Assembly: GCA_003671255.1 (NCBI GenBank)
Contig: QWPF01000004.1
Span: 1 to 56,689, forward strand
Length of the DNA stretch: 56,689 nt
Source: Planctomycetota bacterium
GTDB lineage: Bacteria; Planctomycetota; Planctomycetia; Gemmatales; Gemmataceae
Reading direction: 5' to 3'
The notes below the pieces were generated by a model. The model did no database searches and was not told the DNA's origin. It saw only the letters and a program-made list of their open reading frames with translations. Both the position numbers and the translations under genes were made by a program. Positions 8,426 through 16,697 of this stretch are shown here, piece after piece. Each line of letters opens with the position of its first letter. The first letter of the stretch is position 1.

Positions 8426-9247
8426 CTATTTGGGAATATTAACTGAAAAATCGATAACCAGACTATCCCTCATGGCAGTTTGAATCCAAGAAGAATATTT
8501 TGTTTTAAGGATAGTTTTTCTTTGGTCAATTTCTTGGAAGGCTAAGCTTTCATTGTCAGACAATGGCCCCCAAATTATTTTAAAAGGAACTTTTTCTGAA
8601 TAAACCAAAACCAAGCCATCCTTCATCTCAATCAAACAATCCTTGGGTAAAAGTATTTCGGCCAGATAGCCCAAAATTTTAGAGCAAGAAATAACCTGAT
8701 CATTTTTCCATTGGATACCAGCTTTATCCGTGGGAAAAGGCAAAGGTGTAGCTAGAACAGGCAATCCAATTTGCATAGCATTTATTGGCAAAATAACACC
8801 ATTAACATCAACAACTCTAAACTTTTCCGCTGTATTAATTTCGACCTTTTCTTGAACTAATGGAACAACCATGGCCGGAACCCGAAATTCTAGAACTACT
8901 TTTAGATTATTCGCCCCTTCTCTTTGTATTTCTACAACTTTATACACCCAAGGATGAAGTTGGAAAGCTGCAAAAATTCTGCCCAATATGCCTTCTTCCA
9001 ACACATCAACATCTTCTTTCAAATTTCCTAGGTAGCGAACTTCATTTAGAAACTCTTCTTTAGATAAGACTGCGGGAGAAGGACTGTTAATATTTGAAAA
9101 AGCAAGCAAAGAATTATGACGAGAAACGATTAATTTATTAAACGAGTAATCAGCTTTAGATAAAAAATAGATAAAAAAACCACATGAGATGAATGATAGA
9201 ACAACTACTAAACAAAACCCTAACCAAGAGAAGATAAGTTTTTTCAC
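8426..9247 (-). CDS. FtsQ/DivIB-like cell-division membrane protein
   Basis: A 273-residue protein with one N-terminal membrane segment (LGFCLVVVLSFISCGFFIYFL), then a POTRA-like region (AAFQLHPWVYKVVEIQR...LEFRVPAMVV) and the FtsQ hallmark RVVDVNGVILP...GLPVL. The C-terminus (KIIWGPLSDNESLAFQEI) also fits FtsQ beta-domains. In other bacteria ftsQ follows murC-murB-ddl, and here it follows murB by 23 bases, which supports the call. The GTG start is preceded by GGGTAAT. No ftsA or ftsZ is nearby, which would fit Planctomycetota. It might be a generic POTRA protein. Confidence 0.65.
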   Translation of the reverse strand: MKKLIFSWLGFCLVVVLSFISCGFFIYFLSKADYSFNKLIVSRHNSLLAFSNINSPSPAVLSKEEFLNEVRYLGNLKEDVDVLEEGILGRIFAAFQLHPWVYKVVEIQREGANNLKVVLEFRVPAMVVPLVQEKVEINTAEKFRVVDVNGVILPINAMQIGLPVLATPLPFPTDKAGIQWKNDQVISCSKILGYLAEILLPKDCLIEMKDGLVLVYSEKVPFKIIWGPLSDNESLAFQEIDQRKTILKTKYSSWIQTAMRDSLVIDFSVNIPK

Positions 9248-9270
9248 AATATTACCCGATTAGAAACTGA

Positions 9271-10152
9271 TTACCAAATAGTGATTTCGAGTTCCAGATC
9301 TACATTGAATCTTTCACGAATTCCTTGTTTTACCTGCTCGATCAATCTTAAAACATCTTCAACAACAGCATTGGGGTGGATCACAATATAATTCGAATCA
9401 CGGTCACAGATTTCTGCACCACCGACTTTGGTTTTTTGAAATCCCCCCTGCTCCATTAAAGATGCAGCGGTTAAACCTCTAGGGTTTTTAAATATTTTGC
9501 CTGCGTAAGGCACACCAAGAGGCAATTGAATTTTCCTACTGATCCAAGCTTTGCGTAATCTTTTAACAATGGATTCGGTCTTATCAATTTCAAATGCAAA
9601 TTCAACGCTCAGAATCACGGGGTCTCTAAGATCATTTCCTTTGTCACTAAATGAAATTTCTTCCTTATCTCGAATTTGAATAATACCAAGCGAATCTATT
9701 ACTTCAATTTTTCTTACAAACCTGGAAATAGGGCCAGATTTATCACTTGTATTCGAAAGTAATGCGCCACCAATAGTCCCGGGTATGCCGATAAGCGTTT
9801 CAAATCCTGCCATATTGTTTTGAGAGCAAAAAGAAATGGCAGAAAAAATCGAAGCTCCAGCGCCCATTCGGACTGTGTTACCTAAATTTTCAAAACCACA
9901 GAATGCAGGATTCGTCAATTTAACGACTACGCCCGGAACTACCGCACTCCGAACAAGAAGGTTGCAACCATTTCCCAAGATTCGAAAAGGAATTTTATTA
10001 GTATGGCATGTTTTAAAAAGTGCAGCTAATTCCTCTTTGCTTCGAGGCTCTGCAAGATACTCACAAACCCCAGCTAAACCTGAGAATGTATGGGGAGAAA
10101 GAGACGAAGATTTTTTTATAATAGGTTCAAATTCCATCAAGTATTTCATCAC
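9271..10152 (-). CDS. murB: MurB-like UDP-N-acetylenolpyruvoylglucosamine reductase with altered catalytic residues
   Basis: FAD-dependent reductase of UDP-MurNAc synthesis by family. The 293-residue sequence has the FAD-binding ILGNGCNLLV, the GIPGTIGGALLSN loop, a C-terminal domain with AGKIFKNP and GAEICDRDSNYIVIHPNA, and the final LELEI with the active-site Glu. Two positions look changed: the catalytic Ser of the usual AGSxFKNP motif is Lys (K219), and the usual YRxS motif carrying the substrate Arg reads SDKGN, with Lys (K171) in place of Arg. It may therefore be a slower or divergent MurB, or a paralogue. The start is GTG 10152 or ATG 10149, with GGGGAT upstream. Confidence 0.8.
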   Translation of the reverse strand: MMKYLMEFEPIIKKSSSLSPHTFSGLAGVCEYLAEPRSKEELAALFKTCHTNKIPFRILGNGCNLLVRSAVVPGVVVKLTNPAFCGFENLGNTVRMGAGASIFSAISFCSQNNMAGFETLIGIPGTIGGALLSNTSDKSGPISRFVRKIEVIDSLGIIQIRDKEEISFSDKGNDLRDPVILSVEFAFEIDKTESIVKRLRKAWISRKIQLPLGVPYAGKIFKNPRGLTAASLMEQGGFQKTKVGGAEICDRDSNYIVIHPNAVVEDVLRLIEQVKQGIRERFNVDLELEITIW

Positions 10153-10303
10153 AATCCCCGTCGTTAATTTATCAAAAATAACTTAAAAGTAGAAAACCAC
10201 CTTCATTACTAACATACCATAGTACATAGGGAACTGAAGCACCCACTCAATTATTTAAGAAAGCTTTATAATATTAAGCTTCAAAATCCCATGAGGGCAT
10301 TTT

Positions 10304-10984
10304 ATGAATTCTAGTACGATCAAAAACCTAATCAATGATCCAACTGCTATTTTAGTAAGTGGTGGACTCGATAGTGCAATATTATTGGCGGATATGGTTA
10401 ACCATAAATTCCCAAAGGTTTGGCCCGTATTTGTTCAATGCGGGCTGTATTGGGAAAAAACCGAATTAGAATACTTAAGAAGATTTATCAATGCTATCAA
10501 GGCCCCAAACCTTGCCGAACTAATAATTCTTGATGTACCTGTTGGCGATTTGTACAAGGATCACTGGAGCCTGACAGGGATAAATGTTCCCGATGTAAAA
10601 TCCCCCGATGAAGCTGTTTTTTTGCCAGGAAGGAATGTCCTTTTGACTGCGAAGGCTCTTTTATGGTGCAATCTTAATCAAGTTAAAAGTCTTTCCTTGG
10701 CAGTTTTAGAATCCAATCCTTTCCCTGATGCCACTGACAGTTTTTTTCTTACCATGGAACAAGCCATCAATGAATCAGTTTCTGGAAATGTCAAATTGCT
10801 AAGGCCCTACGCGGGTATGCATAAAACAGATGTTTTAAAAATAGGCAGAAACGCGCCTTTGGAACACACTTTTTCTTGTATTTACCCAATAAACGGAATG
10901 CATTGCGGCAAATGCAACAAATGCGCTGAGAGAAAGAATGGTTTTAGCCAAGCCTCGATGAAAGACCCAACTTCTTACTCCTAG
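10304..10984 (+). CDS. queC: 7-cyano-7-deazaguanine synthase (QueC)
   Basis: Converts 7-carboxy-7-deazaguanine to preQ0 with ATP and ammonia, on the way to queuosine in tRNA. The 226-residue protein has the PP-loop AILVSGGLDSAIL near the N-terminus, FLPGRNVLLTAKA in the middle, and a C-terminal zinc site FSCIYPINGMHCGKCNKCAERKNGF. GAGGG lies 7 bases before the ATG. No other queuosine gene and no recognisable preQ1 aptamer is in the window, so regulation is unknown. It is convergent with the ATP-grasp genes. Confidence 0.92.
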   Translation: MNSSTIKNLINDPTAILVSGGLDSAILLADMVNHKFPKVWPVFVQCGLYWEKTELEYLRRFINAIKAPNLAELIILDVPVGDLYKDHWSLTGINVPDVKSPDEAVFLPGRNVLLTAKALLWCNLNQVKSLSLAVLESNPFPDATDSFFLTMEQAINESVSGNVKLLRPYAGMHKTDVLKIGRNAPLEHTFSCIYPINGMHCGKCNKCAERKNGFSQASMKDPTSYS

Positions 10985-11115
10985 GATAAATTAAGTAACG
11001 ATTGGGTGAGGTTTAAAAATAGTAAAGAATAACTTTCAAAAAAACTAAAAAAGGCGAGGATGATAAATAATTTGCAGAAGCCTTAACCATGCTGCAAATG
11101 ATAAGACGGATAAAA

Positions 11116-12153
11116 TCAAGGGCCACGCTTCCAGGCACGAGTCACAAGGTTTTCAAGAAAAACCCCATAGGTCTGGTTGGCAGAATCAAGGCTTATAGCC
11201 AATCCAGTTACAATATGAAGGTCGGGGTTCGGATTAACTTCGATAACATAGATAGTATCATCAGAAGAAACACGCATATCGATTCTCCCATAGTCACGAA
11301 TTCCAAGTGCAAGATAAGCTCTTTTAACTGTATCTTTAACTTTTTCCAATAACTCAGGAGTTAATTTGGCAGGATATTCATAAGGGGTTCCTTCAAACTC
11401 AACGGAATCAGGTTTCCACTTTGCATCATAAGAAATAATAGGCCAAAGCCCTTTATTGCGAATGGTAAAATGAATTTCTGAGGGAGCAAGGACAATAATA
11501 TCAGGATCTTCAATAACTGCTGCAGTAAGTTCCCTGCCATCAATAAACTGCTCCACTAAAACAGGTGGGCCATAATTTTTAAGCAATAACTTAACACGCT
11601 CAACAAGATCATATTGCGAAGTTACCACACTACCTTGATCAACCCCAATGCTGGCATCTTGGGTTGCAGGTTTAACAATGACTGGCCACCCAAGCTTATT
11701 CTCAGGAACATCTGCATTATTAACCCAAAAGAAACCAGGAGTGGAAACGCCATAAGATTGCAGTACGGCCTTGGCGAGGGCTTTGTTTCTTCCAACAGCA
11801 AGGGCTTGGGATTTAGATCCCGTGAATGGAATCTTCATCCACTCAAGAAGACCAGCAAGGTGAACTTCCGTTTCGGTAAAATCAGCAAAACCTTCAAACA
11901 TATTAAAGACAACATCAGGCGGATCAGAATTCAACCTTTGAATAAGTGGTCCCAAATCTTTAGCCAATCCAAATCTTTCAAAACGCACACCATGCTCTGC
12001 AAGCGCATTTTCAATAATCTCAACAGTTTCAATAACTTCATGTTCTGAATCAGCATCCGGGTGATCCAATGGCAAAACAGGGATGTTATGAAGTATCAAC
12101 ACTTTAAAAGGTGATTGTGGAACAACAAGATTATCAGTCAGATTTTCATTCAT
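11116..12153 (-). CDS. D-Ala-D-Ala ligase-like ATP-grasp enzyme 2
   Basis: A 345-residue ATP-grasp protein in the D-alanine-D-alanine ligase group; such enzymes form an acyl-phosphate and join it to an amine. Motifs are PDVVFNMFEGF near residue 75, IPFTGSKSQALAVGRNKALAKAVL, the ATP-binding WPVIVKPATQDAS, and metal ligands in YGRIDMR and IEVNPNPDL. Real Ddl ends in EVNTxPGMT; here Pro-Asp-Leu-His follows, so the substrate is likely not D-Ala. The start at 12153 (MNENLTD) is chosen from family length; an in-frame upstream start would overlap the previous gene. It is the last gene of kamA-ligase-ligase. Confidence 0.85.
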   Translation of the reverse strand: MNENLTDNLVVPQSPFKVLILHNIPVLPLDHPDADSEHEVIETVEIIENALAEHGVRFERFGLAKDLGPLIQRLNSDPPDVVFNMFEGFADFTETEVHLAGLLEWMKIPFTGSKSQALAVGRNKALAKAVLQSYGVSTPGFFWVNNADVPENKLGWPVIVKPATQDASIGVDQGSVVTSQYDLVERVKLLLKNYGPPVLVEQFIDGRELTAAVIEDPDIIVLAPSEIHFTIRNKGLWPIISYDAKWKPDSVEFEGTPYEYPAKLTPELLEKVKDTVKRAYLALGIRDYGRIDMRVSSDDTIYVIEVNPNPDLHIVTGLAISLDSANQTYGVFLENLVTRAWKRGP

Positions 12154-12208
12154 AAAGAAAGTGTATAAGTTTGAATGAAGATGTAAAAGAAAAAAGCTTG
12201 GTATAAAA

Positions 12209-13204
12209 CTATAGGCCAAGTCTTTTCGTAGCTGCTTCAAAAACAGATAGGATCAATTTTTCGTATGTCCAACCCATCCCCTTAGCAATTAAACCAAAAT
12301 CACTGGTTACCGGATTAAGACCAGGCAAAGGATTTGCCTCAATAAATACAGGCTGGTTATGAGCATTAAGTCGAAAATCTATTCTTGCAAAATCTTTACA
12401 ACCTAATGCCTTAAAAGCTTTAACAGCACTGCTAAACAATGCGCTGCTAACCTCGAAAGGAATTTTTGGTGGCACATTATAATCAACCCTGGAAAGATAA
12501 TTCCTCTTTACCTCAAGACTGTAAATGAAAAATTCGTCCTTTATTTTCGGAGCAATCTCCATTGCGCCAATTACTTCCAGATCAGCCCCATTACCTATCA
12601 AACCAACCGTGATCTCTGTTCCAGGTAAATATTCTTCAACAATAATTGGCTGATCATAACCATTAATTACTTCACTTAGTAAGGCACGAAGTTGCTGATG
12701 GGTTTTCGCAACAGCGGAATCGCGTATACCTTTGCTAGAACCTTCCCAAGCAGGTTTAACAACGACTGGAAAAGAAAAATTAATAGGAATAGAGTCTAGA
12801 TCAAAGTTTTCCGGTGTAAAAGTGGCGCCCTTGGGAACCATGACTCCAACATCAGAAACTATCTTTTTTGCAACATCCTTATCTAAACCAACACAAAGAG
12901 TAAAAGGGTCGGAACCAGAATAAGGGATTCCAAGAATTTCAAGTAAAGCTGGAACCCGGGCTTCCCTAGCCCTGCTTGTGCCACGCCCTTCAGCAAAATT
13001 AAAAACAAAATCAGGACGATCTTTAATCAAAGCAGCAGGTAAATCCGCAGACTCTGCGAAATATACAATTTGATGATTTTTTGTAGCCAACACCGCACCA
13101 ATTGCCTGCATCGTTTCTGGTGAGTCAAATTCTTCCTCAAAATCATCGGTATGCGTATTTTTGGCACCGGCGGACTTTAAGTTACAGACAATCCCGATTT
13201 TCAT
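12209..13204 (-). CDS. D-Ala-D-Ala ligase-like ATP-grasp enzyme 1
   Basis: A 331-residue ATP-grasp ligase of the Ddl type. Visible are PDFVFNFAEGRGTSRA near residue 70, GIPYSGSDPFTLCVGLDKDVAK, FPVVVKPAWEGSSKGI (ATP-binding Lys), IVEEYLPGTEITVGLIG, and the metal-binding FARIDFR and FIEANPLPGLNP. It is a distant paralogue of the next gene, which it precedes by 55 bases. Start 13204 has a strong AGGGAG 6 bases before it. A hairpin with a T-rich tail lies only about 20 bases upstream, so expression probably depends on read-through from kamA. The substrate is unknown; context with KamA suggests an amino-acid or peptide ligation. Confidence 0.87.
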   Translation of the reverse strand: MKIGIVCNLKSAGAKNTHTDDFEEEFDSPETMQAIGAVLATKNHQIVYFAESADLPAALIKDRPDFVFNFAEGRGTSRAREARVPALLEILGIPYSGSDPFTLCVGLDKDVAKKIVSDVGVMVPKGATFTPENFDLDSIPINFSFPVVVKPAWEGSSKGIRDSAVAKTHQQLRALLSEVINGYDQPIIVEEYLPGTEITVGLIGNGADLEVIGAMEIAPKIKDEFFIYSLEVKRNYLSRVDYNVPPKIPFEVSSALFSSAVKAFKALGCKDFARIDFRLNAHNQPVFIEANPLPGLNPVTSDFGLIAKGMGWTYEKLILSVFEAATKRLGL

Positions 13205-13224
13205 GATACTCCCTAACAACAAAA

Positions 13225-13258
13225 TAAAGCCGCCAAGTAAACAACCTGGCGGCTTTAA
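13225..13258 (-). terminator. Terminator or attenuator hairpin between kamA and the ATP-grasp pair
   Basis: A perfect 10-base stem (AAAGCCGCCA 13226-13235 with TGGCGGCTTT 13247-13256) with an 11-base loop. On the minus strand it is followed by a T-rich TTTATTTTG. It lies 17 bases after the kamA stop and about 20 bases before the next ATG, leaving no room for a promoter between. It may set a lower level for the downstream ligases. Confidence 0.7.
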
Positions 13259-13275
13259 ATTAAACTTTAATACAC

Positions 13276-14733
13276 CTACCGAGCCTTCCTTACGGGGGAA
13301 ACTTTCTTTTTAATCCCCAACTCTATCAAGGAATCAGGCATCACTTCATTTTCTGGTGAAGCCCCCTCATTCGAAGAGCAGCCAGAGGATGCCTCTTCAG
13401 CAGAAGCTGCAGCTAGGTTCATCTGACGACGAATCATTCGCTCTGCATTTTCTGGAATTAGAGCAGATTTACTGCCTTGAAGAAGTGAGCTAACGCCTCG
13501 GGTTCTACCCTGATCATTACTTTGCAGGGGTTTATCCTCTGCCTGATAACGAACAAGCATACCTTCATAATTGCGCAGCACAACAGCATCATCAGAAGCG
13601 GAAACCACATAATTTGGCATTACAGGAATTTTACCACCACCATGCGGGCTATCGACAACATAGGTAGGAATTCCCAATCCAGACATATGCCCGCGAAGGC
13701 CTTCCATAATTTCCATACCTTTCCAGATAGAGGTGCGGAAATGCCCGGCACCAATAACAGGATCGCAATGAAAAATGTAGTAAGGTCGCACTTTAATACG
13801 AAGTAAGCCTCGCATTAATTTACGCATAGTATCCAAGGAATCATTAACTCCCTTAAGAAGTACCGTGTGATTATTAACAGGGATACCCGCTTTTAACAAT
13901 GACATACAAACCTTGGCAGATTCTGCTGATATCTCATTAGGATGGTTAAAGTGAGTTTGAATCCACACTTTCCCTACAGAACCTAAAAGATCAATCAAAG
14001 ACTGATCAAACAAACGCTGAGGCAAAGTAACCGGAACGCGAGTTCCAATACGAATGACATCAACATGAGGGATAGCAGCGAGGTTCTCTAAGAAGAACTT
14101 AAGTTTAGTAACTGGGAGGGTAAGAGGATCTCCACCAGAAACAATAACATCCCGGATTTCGGAATGATTTCTGACATATTCAACCATACGCTCATCATTG
14201 CGGCTTATTGAATCCCAACCACCACGAACCATGGTAGCTCGTTTGCGAGTGCAAAACCTGCAATACATGGAGCATACATGAGTGGTAACAAGCAAAGCTC
14301 TATCAGGATATCTGTGAGTCAAGCCTGGAACGGGTGAATCCTTGTCTTCTTCAAGCGGATCTTCCAATTCGTACCCAGAAGGATTGGTGCGTTCTAATGG
14401 TGAAGGAATGGACTGAAGCCTGATGGGATCTTCAGAATCTTCAGGGTTTATAAGAGAAAAGTAATAGGGAGGAATAGCGGTTTTGTATTCGGTTTCCAGC
14501 GAATTTATCGCTTCCAACTCCTCAGGACTAAAGGTAATTAAACCCTTTAGCTGCCTAACCGAGCGAATGGCATTTTGGGATTGCCAGCGCCAGTCATTCC
14601 ACTGCTGATCCGGAACATCACGCCAAATAGGATGACGCTTCGGCTTACCGGGAGGTTCTTCGTTATCGCCACCCCCGAATTGATCGGAGAATGGAACGGG
14701 TGCCGCCTCGGCTCGCACATCGGATTCACTCAT
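13276..14733 (-). CDS. kamA: Lysine 2,3-aminomutase-family radical SAM protein (KamA-like)
   Basis: Radical SAM, PLP-dependent enzyme of the KamA family, which moves the amino group of L-lysine from carbon 2 to 3. In the 485-residue protein the [4Fe-4S] cysteines are C154, C158 and C161 (HVCSMYCRFC), followed by TRKRATMVRGG. Later are IVSGGDPLTL, THFNHPNE and the PLP-Lys region DSPHGGGKIPVMPNY. The N-terminal 130 residues and a Ser/Ala-rich tail make it longer than the EF-P-modifying EpmB, so beta-lysine or a related product is more likely. An upstream TTG is in frame, but the ATG at 14733 has AAGG just before it. It heads a unit with two ATP-grasp ligases. Confidence 0.9.
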   Translation of the reverse strand: MSESDVRAEAAPVPFSDQFGGGDNEEPPGKPKRHPIWRDVPDQQWNDWRWQSQNAIRSVRQLKGLITFSPEELEAINSLETEYKTAIPPYYFSLINPEDSEDPIRLQSIPSPLERTNPSGYELEDPLEEDKDSPVPGLTHRYPDRALLVTTHVCSMYCRFCTRKRATMVRGGWDSISRNDERMVEYVRNHSEIRDVIVSGGDPLTLPVTKLKFFLENLAAIPHVDVIRIGTRVPVTLPQRLFDQSLIDLLGSVGKVWIQTHFNHPNEISAESAKVCMSLLKAGIPVNNHTVLLKGVNDSLDTMRKLMRGLLRIKVRPYYIFHCDPVIGAGHFRTSIWKGMEIMEGLRGHMSGLGIPTYVVDSPHGGGKIPVMPNYVVSASDDAVVLRNYEGMLVRYQAEDKPLQSNDQGRTRGVSSLLQGSKSALIPENAERMIRRQMNLAAASAEEASSGCSSNEGASPENEVMPDSLIELGIKKKVSPVRKAR

Positions 14734-15037
14734 ATACCTTATAACCTCCAAAAGAACTCTGAAATCTCGCCTTTCAACTTATTGCTTTAGAAAAATAACT
14801 CCTGTCATTTTCAGCTGCAATAGTTAGGCACAACATGGAGCGATCATAACGATAACTTCTTAAATTACAAGAGTTTCCTTCCCCAACAAATCACTCCATA
14901 TGCATATTAGTCACAATTTGATCACCACTTGTCAACACCAACAATCAATTATGCAAACACAAAGAACATTAAGTTGAGTCTCTGCAAATAAAAAGATATC
15001 ATAGAAATGCAACAACTACTCTTACAGGAGAACGAAG
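14734..15037. other. Divergent intergenic region between kamA and the HEAT gene
   Basis: About 300 bases without a gene. For kamA (minus strand) a perfect TTGACA reads from 14935 to 14930, but the nearest -10 (TAATAT, 14909-14904) is 20 bases away, so it is only a weak candidate. For the plus strand there is a better promoter at 14974-15002, listed separately. No hairpin or small gene is evident. Confidence 0.5.
14974..15002 (+). promoter_or_regulatory. Promoter candidate for the HEAT-repeat gene
   Basis: TTGAGT (14974-14979) and TATCAT (14997-15002) are separated by 17 bases, matching the sigma-70 layout. The leader to the ATG at 15038 would be about 28 bases and contains AGGAGA. Confidence 0.5.
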
Positions 15038-15691
15038 ATGAAAACTTTTCTTTGCGCAATATTTCTCGGCACATGTATTTGCACATTTATAAGCGCAGAA
15101 GATGCGAATACACTTATCCTGCAATTAAAAAACAAGGATCCTGAAATACGCAGGGTCGCAGCAAAAACCTTGGGAGAGAATGGCGAAGATGATGCAAAAG
15201 TTGTCGCAGCATTGATACTTGGGTTGCAAGATAAAGATACTTTCGTGAGAAGATTTTCTGCTCAATCACTTGGGAATTTAAAAACAAAAAACAAAGATGC
15301 AATCCCCGCACTTGCAGCATTATTAAACAACGAAGATGAAAAAAAGGAGAACCAAAATGCAGCTGCGAATTCTTTAGGGAAGATTGGCGCAGAAAGTTTT
15401 TCGGTTCTTCATTCTGTTTTTAAAGACAAATCCAAACCCATTTACATTCGTGAAAAAGCAATTGATGCCATTGGAGTCTTAGGCAAGGATGGGAAATCCG
15501 CAGTACCTGATCTTATGGAGACACTAAAAGACAATGATCTTCGTTTTTCTTCTGCAGTTGCACTAGGAAAAATTGGTTCCGAAGCCAAGCAAGCAAAAGA
15601 GTCACTCAAATTAATTGTCGAAGACAAAAAACAAAGGGATAAATCCTTCAAGGATGCAGCGTCCACCGCCTTAAAAAACATCGGAAACTAA
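15038..15691 (+). CDS. Secreted HEAT-repeat protein
   Basis: A 217-residue protein with a signal peptide (KTFLCAIFLGTCICTFISA) and about five HEAT/PBS-lyase-type helical repeats, each with an Ala-x-x-x-Leu-Gly core (RRVAAKTLGENG, RRFSAQSLGNLK, NAAANSLGKIG, EKAIDAIGVLG, SSAVALGKIG). Such repeats make a curved scaffold for protein binding. No catalytic motif is seen. AGGAGA precedes the ATG. It is 27 bases upstream of the methyltransferase, so the two may be co-transcribed. The function is unknown. Confidence 0.85.
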   Translation: MKTFLCAIFLGTCICTFISAEDANTLILQLKNKDPEIRRVAAKTLGENGEDDAKVVAALILGLQDKDTFVRRFSAQSLGNLKTKNKDAIPALAALLNNEDEKKENQNAAANSLGKIGAESFSVLHSVFKDKSKPIYIREKAIDAIGVLGKDGKSAVPDLMETLKDNDLRFSSAVALGKIGSEAKQAKESLKLIVEDKKQRDKSFKDAASTALKNIGN

Positions 15692-15718
15692 CTTAAATCT
15701 TAGTCAGGCACCGCAGGC

Positions 15719-16507
15719 ATGAGTTTCAATTCTTCTTCACCGCCAGATTGGCTCATGCCTGAGGGTGTCAGCAAAACCCAATGGGAATATATTTCTAATC
15801 AATATATTGCATCAAACTATGATTCCTCACTCAAAGACAATCCAGTTTTTCATCAGGATCTAATTTTTCTGGAAAAGCATTTTAACAAAGCGGGCATAAT
15901 TCTTGATCTTGGTTGTGGAACAGGAAGAGTTACAGAACATTTCGCTCCAAAAAAACACAAAGTTTTGGGAATAGACCTTTCAGGTCCCATGCTATGTGAA
16001 GCCTGCAATAAAAACATTAATGGACCACATTTGTTTCTTCGCGCAAATATGTTGGATCTTTCATGCCTTTGTTCCAACTCAATTGATTATTCATCTTGTC
16101 TTTTCAGTAGTTTTGGCATGCTTTTAAATAAAAAGCATCGCACCGCAATGCTGGAGGAAATCTTTCGTGTTTTAAAACCGGGAGGCAAATTCATTCTTCA
16201 TGTACATAATTTATGGTCAGCCTCTCAAGGAATTCAAGGATATCAATGGCTTGCATTAGATTTGTGCCGAAGAATTGGGCGCTCCAACGATTTTGGGAAC
16301 AGATTACTACCTGCCCACCAAGGAATATGCGGTTTAACCTTGCACTTGTTCACTTGGAAGGAAATTTCAATCCTGTTGAAAAAAGCAAACTTCAAAATGA
16401 TTGAGGTAATGCCTTTAGGAAATCCATCTTGGGAAGCAAGCAACTCGCCTAGATTGGATAAAAAATTGTTTGCCCATGGATACCTAATTGCCTGCAGCAA
16501 AACATAG
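15719..16507 (+). CDS. Class I SAM-dependent methyltransferase
   Basis: A 262-residue methyltransferase of the Methyltransf_11/25 type. The SAM-binding motif I is IILDLGCGTGRVTEHF, followed by the acidic motif II in VLGIDLSGPML, SSCLFSSFGMLLN as motif III, and VLKPGGKFILHVHN after it, close to the UbiE/Coq5 layout. The acceptor cannot be told. A GCAGGC sequence lies just upstream of the ATG. It sits between the HEAT gene and the FHA gene without a clear pathway context. Confidence 0.88.
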   Translation: MSFNSSSPPDWLMPEGVSKTQWEYISNQYIASNYDSSLKDNPVFHQDLIFLEKHFNKAGIILDLGCGTGRVTEHFAPKKHKVLGIDLSGPMLCEACNKNINGPHLFLRANMLDLSCLCSNSIDYSSCLFSSFGMLLNKKHRTAMLEEIFRVLKPGGKFILHVHNLWSASQGIQGYQWLALDLCRRIGRSNDFGNRLLPAHQGICGLTLHLFTWKEISILLKKANFKMIEVMPLGNPSWEASNSPRLDKKLFAHGYLIACSKT

Positions 16508-16697
16508 GCTTAAAAACCGACGGGCTGAATCAAACAACCTTATTATTACAAAACAGCACTCTTCTAACGAAATTAACGATTATTACTTTATTATTAAAGC
16601 AGTTTAATGGTTAAAAATACTAGTAGGTGTGGTATTTTCAACTATTAAGCATTAAATTTGAGTGTCTTATTCTTTTCGATATAGGTAATTAATAAGC

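Noticed and set aside
10266-10286. AAGCTT repeats around TATAAT before queC, considered as a preQ1 riboswitch
   Set aside because: The short inverted repeat fits a promoter spacer or chance. The preQ1 aptamer pattern of a pseudoknot with an A-rich tail was not seen.
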